Shown one piece after another: positions 57,008 to 64,000 of a DNA stretch of 64,000 bases. The notes beneath the pieces were generated by a model. That model saw only the letters and a list, made by a program, of their open reading frames with translations, did not search any database and was not told the DNA's origin. Numbering within the stretch: the stretch's first letter is position 1; every line of letters begins with the position of its first letter. Location: assembly GCA_030762935.1 (NCBI GenBank), contig CM060900.1:401187132-401251131 (forward strand), in the 5' to 3' direction. The stretch comes from Hymenopus coronatus. Its lineage: Eukaryota > Arthropoda > Insecta > Mantodea > Hymenopodidae. Made by a program: the position numbers and the translations under genes.

Positions 57008-57238
57008 TCTGGCGGGCCGCGCCGTGGCCGAATGGTTACAATACTTGTCTCTCCCTAATGTGACAGGGGTTCACCCCCAGGCGAACGCATGTGGGTTTTG
57101 TGGTGGACAAAGCGGCGCAAGAGCGGATTTTCACCGTGTTCTCCCGCCATCGCATTCCACCGGTGCTCCAGCTTCATTCCATGTATCATCAGTGTCATCG
57201 TGCCAATGTAGTAAAAGAGGGCGATAAACACATCCTCT
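57008..57238 (+). repeat. SINE family I copy, best preserved
   Basis: GGCCGCGCCGTGGCCGAATGG (A box), GGGGTTCACCCCCAGG (diverged B box), GTGGGTTTTGTGGTGGACAA, GTGTTCTCCCGCCATCGCATTCC, CATTCCATGTATCATCAGTG and the tail GTAAAAGAGGGCGATAAACAC. Confidence 0.9.
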
Positions 57239-59030
57239 GGCTACCATGTACCTGGTAGAAAAAGTAATAGGCACCTTATAGTCATGCCACATACAAAAAT
57301 TCGATACTGATATTTCACACTAATTACATGTTTTAGAGTCCTCTGAATCCAGAAAAGGTATTTTTAGACAATGGTGTGCGTGTGTGTTACTGACAGAGTG
57401 GGCGGTCGCCGGGGATCAAACCCAAGACATCCTGAATATGAGTCACACGCGCTACCACGGAGCCATCTCACCCGGTGTTAAACCTACTAAAGGAAATTGT
57501 TGTTACGGCTGCTGACACTGCTGAATGTTGACACAGCTCGCATTGGCTTTCTGTATATGTAGGGCGACTTAGGTACCTCCCAAGACCATAAACGAGACAA
57601 ATAATAATGTAAACGTAAGGTATTAAACCGCGCGGAGCACAATTCAGATAGGACGATTCAAGATCGAAGCAGCTTAAACAACATTAAAGGTTCACTGGTT
57701 TAGAGCGACGCATATAATTATGTAACACTAACAATTTAGATGCTAATAAAATAATTATTTATTGCTCTAGTTCATATGTAATTATGACCTGAGTTGTGGT
57801 ATACGGATAGAGTAGTAGTATAACTCGTGTAGTCGTTTTTGAGCACATTTAAAAGAAAGATTTGTTGCAAGTCACTTATCGGTCTTGAGGTGAGACATAA
57901 ACAAATCTTGCGCATAGGGAAAGTTGTTTTTCTTCTCTCCCTCTCTACAATGGCTGAGAAGGGTAATAGAGATGCCAGCTTGGCGCAAATATCGCAGCCA
58001 CAAGTGCGTGCAGCGCTAAACAATTATTGCAGTTCACATAAAAGTAATTGTTGGCACAAAACCATAGTCATAGCGAAACCACTCTATTTGTGATAAAGCT
58101 AACTTTTATATAATATGCCATTAACATTATGTAGAGGTGAGACGAGTGTTTTGCTTGAAGGAATGTCAATATATTTCTTTTTTATTGCAACCCAGCTTAT
58201 GTCACAATAAGTTGGCAAAGATTAACATGCTATATTACTGTGCTCACCACATGTTTCTACAGCTCCTTAATCCCGCTCAATACGCCATCATCTTCGTCCT
58301 CATAACCAGCATCGATATTGAAATCGTCGGTGTCAGCGTATTCTCCCAATTTAAAAAAAAATCTCCTAGTGTTTGTTTGCATAAACATTACAGAATGCCA
58401 CACTAAGACGAGTGCTAGTGTGCGTCGCTCCTTCGTGGACAGAAACGTTATGACTTTTGCACATACATATTGGCGCAACCTTCCCCACCATCAGCCCCTC
58501 TTGTCTAACCTCACGACCTCCACCTGGCTTAAGTAGCAGCAATACCTAAGTGTGATGAAGTCATTAGCTCAAGTATCACTGGAAAGCACGTATTTCACAC
58601 GTCTCTACAGAGAATTCTTACTGTCACCTCAAAATTAAGTGGCATAACAATTTTATTTTCACACAACACATCCCACCGAATAACATAGTCCTTAATTATA
58701 TTTTAATTCTTCCTTCCATGATACCTCTTAGTGTTCATTTACAATTCCTTCCATTTGTGTTACTCTTATTTTGACTTTATGGTTTTCTACTCGGAGTCCA
58801 TAAAGTTTATCCTTCACATATATACTTTTATTGGCAAATTCTGTGAACCGCGCTGTGTCAGATGCCAATGGCTACGATTCTTGAAACTTTTGGGTCTCTT
58901 TGAAAACCTCAGGAGAGCATCCAACCTTATGCCTGGTCCCTTTCTTCATGTATTGACAAACATTAGAAACCACCGCAGAGTTTCACTGTGAAGGTTTGAA
59001 ATTATAGGAGCAATTATCGAAAAATACGAT
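57239..59030. other. No supportable gene
   Basis: Contains a family R scrap (minus) near 57300-57385 and a minus-strand tRNA-like stretch near 57405-57475 (..CGGGGATCAAACCC..). A minus frame at 58257-58478 with an acidic tail could not be assigned. Confidence 0.35.
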
Positions 59031-59034
59031 GCGC

Positions 59035-59875
59035 TATATTCACATTAATTTCTCTATCTATTCTACAACATACTGTTATACAAAAGCTTATTCTTCTATT
59101 CACTTCATAATAGTTGAGATAAACGTGAGCAGAAATTGACGTTTTATATTTTTCTTGTAGGTACCATGTATATAAGGGAATACATTAGACTAGTGATAAT
59201 CAAATCTTTAAAAAGCTGGTCGTAATTTGATGACACTGATACTCCATTCCTTTTGCATAGATAGGAGTAAATAATGACTTTCCTTTTGAGAAAAGTATAA
59301 GTATTGGAAAATTGTATTCAATAACAAGGAATATCTTGGGAATGTTTGAGCTAAAAACATGAATTGGACATAAAGTTCTGTGCCTTAATGAAATCTACAT
59401 TTTTTTGATGAAGTAAGATTTTCTTTTTCTCTAACGGTTTACGATATAGGCAAAAGTAATTCAGAACTCAGAGACTATTCCTAATAAATAAAATATATGT
59501 ACATATCACCTCTCATGAAAATATCTTTAGCATATAATATTTTAATCAAAATTGTTACAATTGTTTTTAGGAAAAAAACATTTTAGAAAAATGTCTCATG
59601 TAGTTTGTGGTGGGGGATTTTCTTGAAAATGTTGATGTTGCATACTTGGAGGATGCTGAACTTAAATATAAAGTTTGGTATTTAATGGACTTTTCAGATG
59701 CTCCTCAGGGACACACACACACACAAGAGGACCTTTTTAATGTTTTTGTTCAGGGGTTCTCAAAACTGGTATTTACGGATAATTCTTGGTATCGAATTTG
59801 GTGGAGTGCAATACCTTCTCTCCCTACTATGTACTTGTACATGTAAATATGTGTTGGAGAAGGTAAAAATTAACT
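59035..59875 (+). repeat. Interspersed family R copy
   Basis: Shares block order with 54.9-55.8 kb: TAAGGGAATACATTAGACTAG, AGTAAGATTTTCTTTTTCTC, ATAATATTTTAATCAAAATTG, TAAAGTTTGGTATTTAATGG, CACACACACACA and GGAGAAGGTAAAAATTAA. Confidence 0.78.
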
Positions 59876-60469
59876 CAACAATGTAAAAACACAGTAGCAT
59901 CCGAGCGAAGGTACTTATACACTCAACTGTACTCGAGGCAGACAAATCACACTGCATTGTACCAAGTAACACGAACCATAGGTTCGCTGAAAACAGTGAG
60001 AGCAGGATTGATCCAGGCTCCTGTTTTCGGGATCAAGATTGGTGTTCAAGACCCAATGTGTAAGCTATACTAGAAATTACTTGCATATTTGCCAGTAATA
60101 CCTTGTGAACAACTTCTTGGACCTTGATCATTAGCAAATCTTATCCGTAGTTTCGGGATCACTGGGTAATGGCACGTCCAAGTTCGTATTGTGAAGTGCA
60201 CTTTTTTCCATCATAGAGGTGAACTTATAATAAGCACATTAAGTATGCAAACTACAATGTTTAGGGGATGTTTGCAGTCCACAATTTTGGTGTAATGTAA
60301 CAAATTTTTCAAGTTCTACATTCAGCACGAAGAGATCACCTGGACCACATTTTAATTGATAATTTAATTCGGAAAATTCCAGCTGTGTTTATGGTTTGCA
60401 TGAAAATTTCTAAATATTATAGATATGTTAAAGGTTTTGAAGTTGAAAAAGTCACTCCGATCTCTAACC

Positions 60470-60625
60470 CCCTTACCCAGTAAAATGGCTTCGCAGTAAC
60501 GTGAGAGGCTCGCATTCTGGAGGTTCTGAGTTCCATTCCTGTCGGGCCAACCACTCTGAGCATTCCTTTTTCTGTGCCTTCCTAGGGTCGGTAAGCGAAG
60601 TGTGCTTCAATTTCGGCATGAAATT
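60470..60625 (+). repeat. SINE family IV copy, partial
   Basis: Head GCAGTAACGTGAGAGGCTCG..GGAGGTTCTGAGTTCCATTCCTG parallels the 27.43-kb copy. Confidence 0.5.
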
Positions 60626-60663
60626 CCTTAACCCACTGTTTGGTTTTTTCTGTTTATCTGTTG

Positions 60664-60665
<2 letters not shown>

Positions 60666-60699
<34 letters not shown>
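60666..60699 (-). repeat. 34-nt poly(T), possible retroposon tail
   Basis: A long uninterrupted T run, which reads as poly(A) on the minus strand following CCTACAACCCTGC. The flanking 60.7-61.05 kb is G/C-richer than its surroundings, suggesting a 5'-truncated retroposon, but no family was recognised. Confidence 0.4.
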
Positions 60700-60700
<1 letters not shown>

Positions 60701-62190
60701 AGGGTTGTAGGACCAGGAGATGTCGGTTGATGTATTGCGGTAGGATGGTGGAATTTTCGCTCTAAAAATATTTCTCTCTGGTACTGAATAGAACTATTGG
60801 GGCCCTCTTCCTTCATGATAGTGTTTCGTTTATTCCCATGGCCGCTAGGTTGGGGGGTGCCTAGCTGGTGTCAACATTGGCGTCCTGTTAGAATCGTTAG
60901 GGACCCCATCCGTGTTGGCATACATCATAGCTGCATATTTGCCTTCGGATCACCCCTTCATTACTTCCTCCCAAGGGTCCCGTAGATAGCACTAAGGATC
61001 CATTATGTCCTACTTGTGGTGCTGTGCTACAGTTACTGGAGACCCCTCCTAACGAACCTATTTTCACATTGATGCAAACTGTAGTAAACCCTACTGTAAT
61101 TCAAAAATAAATATGTCATGCACGTTTGAGTCGAATGTCATATATTTCCTCTACATTTTCGGGTGTAGTACACCATGAGCATTAAGATTTTAAGAGGATT
61201 TCAATAGCGAATTGTGAATAAAGTTTTCGATTCTTATAATAAAAAGTAAGTAAATAAAATCTTATATGTTCCTTCAGCTAGGCGTACATAAACGTATTAT
61301 AGTGGAATGCTGTGATAAATATTTTATAAAACTGTTTTTACAGCGTATCTAGAGATCCAAGAAGAGGTGGATGCTGTGTTTCACTAAGTAAGATGCAGAA
61401 TAACTAGTCCAGTTGAGGAGATCTAGGTATACCTTATATATTTCACCTAGGGATGATTCCAAATTAAGAAGTAAATGTTTAGCTGCATACAAAATGCGCA
61501 CACAGTATTCATCAAAATTTTAGTTATGTTATAACAGCCATTGAGATGAAAAATGTTGGTGAAATCGCAAACATTCAAATAGGATGTCAGATGAAGCACA
61601 TGTGGGAAAGTGTAAACATGTAATAAGAAATAATTCGAAAATCACTATCTCTATCAAGCCATTTCTTTGAAAGAAGTTGTATATACGTATTAACGAGCTG
61701 TAAAGCTCTGATTAGCGACAAGATTTTAAAGCAACTGCATATTTCTTCTTTGTTGTCAGAAAGTATGTGAGTTGATAAATAAATTTCAAACAATTTAAAT
61801 AATACCTTGTTGCATATAATACATATGTTATGAGTCATAGAGTTCAATATTGAAATTTGGAAACACTGATGGTATCTCACAGGAAACAAAAACAAGCTCT
61901 GGTCACATTGGTGAACCTCCGCCTTAGCCGTAGCCGTTTCCTCACGTATGAAGAGGGCTGTTAAGTGTTGTACATTTTCAGTAGATTTGTAAGGGTAGAT
62001 TTGTTCAGAGTATTCAGTTCAATTGTGCTTGTATGTGGTGAAAACCCTGTTTTCAGTAAAAGTGAGCAGCAAAGCTAGGTTACTTCCTAAATCCTGTATA
62101 TTGTAGATAAAATATGACGACTTAAATTGTTCAGATAGTCTAGAACGGTTTTATATTACGGATCCTTAAACTTTTATTTTATGTCATATT
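60700..62190. other. No supportable gene
   Basis: Apart from the possible retroposon tail at the left, nothing recognised. Confidence 0.4.
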
Positions 62191-62199
62191 TATGTGTAT

Positions 62200-62500
62200 A
62201 TCATGGAAATGAAATTAGCGTTATTTTGGACCCTCCTTAACTGCAGTGGTTTATCAGTGTCACATTGTATATTGGGCGAGGAAGAACCTCTAATTTTGCT
62301 CAGAGGTCTATTTATTAGGCATGAGGTTCTTTTATGTGCCGTAAATCTACAACACGGGAGGGACAGCTTTACTTCTCTGCCGAAGGAAGTCATGTTAAAG
62401 ATTCTTATGCCCAAAAAACTCCGCCGCTCTCCACCAGTTTTGAACCTGCGACTTGGCAACAAAAGGCCAGCAGGTTACTCCTAGACCATGGAGAACGACG
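62200..62500 (-). repeat. SINE family II copy
   Basis: On the minus strand: CTCCATGGTCTAGGAGTAAC, GTCGCAGGTTCAAAACTGG (B box), TTTTTTGGGCATAAGAATC, CCTTCGGCAGAGAAGTAAAG, GTGTTGTAGATTTACGGCAC and CAGAGGTTCTTCCTC. Confidence 0.8.
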
Positions 62501-62774
62501 CATATTATGGAAGTATTTAATGCAATAATATAAAAGAATTATTACAGCATAAAAGTCCTGTCTGTGCTTATGGCGTTAATCAAAGCTAATATAAACCCAA
62601 CCAGAATGAAGTGGAAAACCTTCTTGAAAACCTTCATCTGGTATTCTAAATAATATCTGACTCAAGCGTGAAATTCAGCAGTAGATGTCTGTTATGTTGC
62701 GCACTCAAAACGGCATACGTAAGCACACGGATATTTACGCATACGTTCACACATGCAGACATACACACCGTTCC

Positions 62775-63620
62775 TTAAGTTTTACTTTTTCTACACGTGC
62801 CGTGTATATGTATCCCACACAAAAATCGGATGTCGAGATTTCACCGGAAGTATATGTCTTGTGTCCAAAAAAATAATTCTTAGAAAAGGATTTATGTGTT
62901 TGTGAACAGGATAACTCAAAACGAAAACCGGTTAAATACCAAACTTGATATCTAAATTCAGTGTTTTTGCGACACAAAGATTTTCAAGAAAAGCCATCCG
63001 TAAGCTATTTTTATATGGACAAATTACTGAAAATATTTCCTCTAAAATGGTACTAGCGATTTTGATTAAAATGCCATATATTAAATATATCCACATAACA
63101 AAGAAGATGTATATTCTGAATTTTCTGGGAATAGCTAGTGAAGTCTTGTTCATTCCGAATGATTTTTTCATAGCTAATATGCTGTAAGAGATGCACAAAA
63201 AGGTTACTATACAAAGAATGTAGATCTCACAAAAATCAACGATTTCTGTCATATACACCATTTTTGTAGAGTTAACGATTTCCTAGATATTCCTTGTTAT
63301 TGGTTTTAATTAACTACTTAAACTTTTCTCACACAGGAAGCCTTCATCCGTATCATATTTCTTTTGTTTACTCCTGGCCATGGAGAGAGAACCAAATTTC
63401 AATATCAACCACATAGCGACACCTTTCAAAAAATTTAACTATCGTTTTAGCCTAGTATACTCACGTGCTTCCCTTTTACTTAAAGGGACTCAGGTTATAA
63501 GACTAAGATTTATTTGGATTAGCATGATGTACACCATAGAATAATCTTTTATGAGGATAGCTTCTTTTTGAGGAACCGATATAAAAATCATGTGAATGGA
63601 ACACATCAGATTTTTTAAAT
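62775..63620 (-). repeat. Interspersed family R copy
   Basis: Starts with TTTTACTTTTTCTACACGTG and ends ..CATGTGAATGGAACACATCAGA, the inverse of the family R unit. It contains TTTTGATTAAAATGCCATATATTAAA and TTTCCTAGATATTCCTTGTTATTGG. Confidence 0.8.
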
Positions 63621-64000
63621 TTTAGTGTATCTCAAAAAATGTTTTTCATATAATGTAATTATATGTCTATTATAGCAAATTGAAGAAAAAGTAAAACCAG
63701 AAAAGTAATAGTGATAAGTTACCCTAGCATAAGTTTTGCTACCACTTATCATTTAAAGAATTAGTAAACAATTGCAAGATGAAAAGTTGTATGCCCAAGA
63801 AGGGTTCTTAGAACACATTCTTAGAGGAGGAAGTAAAAGTTGGTAATTTTTTCAATTAAATAAGCAGGCGCATGGGCAATGAAGTGGACATACACATTTT
63901 CATGTAAATGGAACTGCTCTATTGAGCTATACGGAAACAGCGAACTATTAAATTAACGTTTTGTATCCGTTTTGCATAAATCGCATGATATTTATAAACA
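63621..64000. other. No supportable gene
   Basis: AT-rich end of the window, nothing recognised. Confidence 0.4.

Noticed and set aside
57008..57080. Possible true tRNA gene
   Set aside because: A- and B-box-like sequences are present, but the arms do not pair into a tRNA and the sequence continues into a SINE body shared with other copies.
60501..60816. Frames with poly-Phe or poly-Lys runs
   Set aside because: Translations of the poly(T) tract.

Overview
The window looks like gene-poor, AT-rich, transposon-saturated arthropod DNA, most likely insect. The basis is the element content: a Polinton/Maverick (adintovirus-like) provirus, Tc1/mariner elements (one with DD41D spacing), pogo/Tigger, hAT, a Penelope-like fragment, and several tRNA-derived SINE families. 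The species cannot be fixed from sequence alone. No conventional host gene was recognised.

The left end (about 1-11,560) is the most interesting part. It is a decayed but gene-rich Polinton/adintovirus-like element. In order it holds an N-terminal scrap of protein-primed DNA polymerase B (3-493) and a two-type tandem repeat array (492-1080). Then come a retroviral-type integrase with chromodomain (minus), a DUF8207-like protein (minus, broken), a fibre-like coiled-coil protein (minus, broken) and an FtsK/HerA-type packaging ATPase (minus, one stop). After a 47-bp divergent promoter follow a parvovirus-like phospholipase A2 protein (plus, broken), an adenain-like cysteine protease (plus, one frameshift), the minor capsid/penton protein (plus, intact ORF) and the double-jelly-roll major capsid protein (plus, broken). 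The right edge has an unknown 178-residue protein (minus) and a small cysteine-rich gene that reads best as a spliced four-exon gene behind a TATA box. Beyond that lies a G-poor flank with duplicated CACGTG palindromes. The gene set covers integration, DNA packaging, capsid assembly and maturation, but most genes carry stops or frameshifts, so this copy is a fossil. A non-LTR element with an ORF1 but no ORF2 (about 2820-4255, minus) is inserted in the 3' part of the fibre gene.

From 11.5 to 64 kb the DNA is a mosaic of transposon remains: a hAT transposase pseudogene (14-15.4 kb); a pogo/Tigger element with two SINEs inside it (19.55-21.86 kb); a complete TA-flanked mariner element whose 348-residue ORF is open but lacks the expected third catalytic aspartate (22.04-23.58 kb); and a decayed mariner copy containing a perfect 26-bp hairpin (25.2-26.4 kb). 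These are followed by a ~126-bp minisatellite whose unit appears to encode a transposase segment (31.8-33.0 kb), a hAT C-terminal remnant (44.2 kb), a MITE (48.2 kb), a LINE tail (48.7-49.1 kb) and oppositely oriented Penelope-like fragments (51.25-51.95 kb). Many SINE copies are scattered throughout, together with a ~0.85-kb non-coding interspersed repeat present in both orientations, including a tail-to-tail pair at 54.9-56.7 kb. The remaining stretches show no supportable gene.
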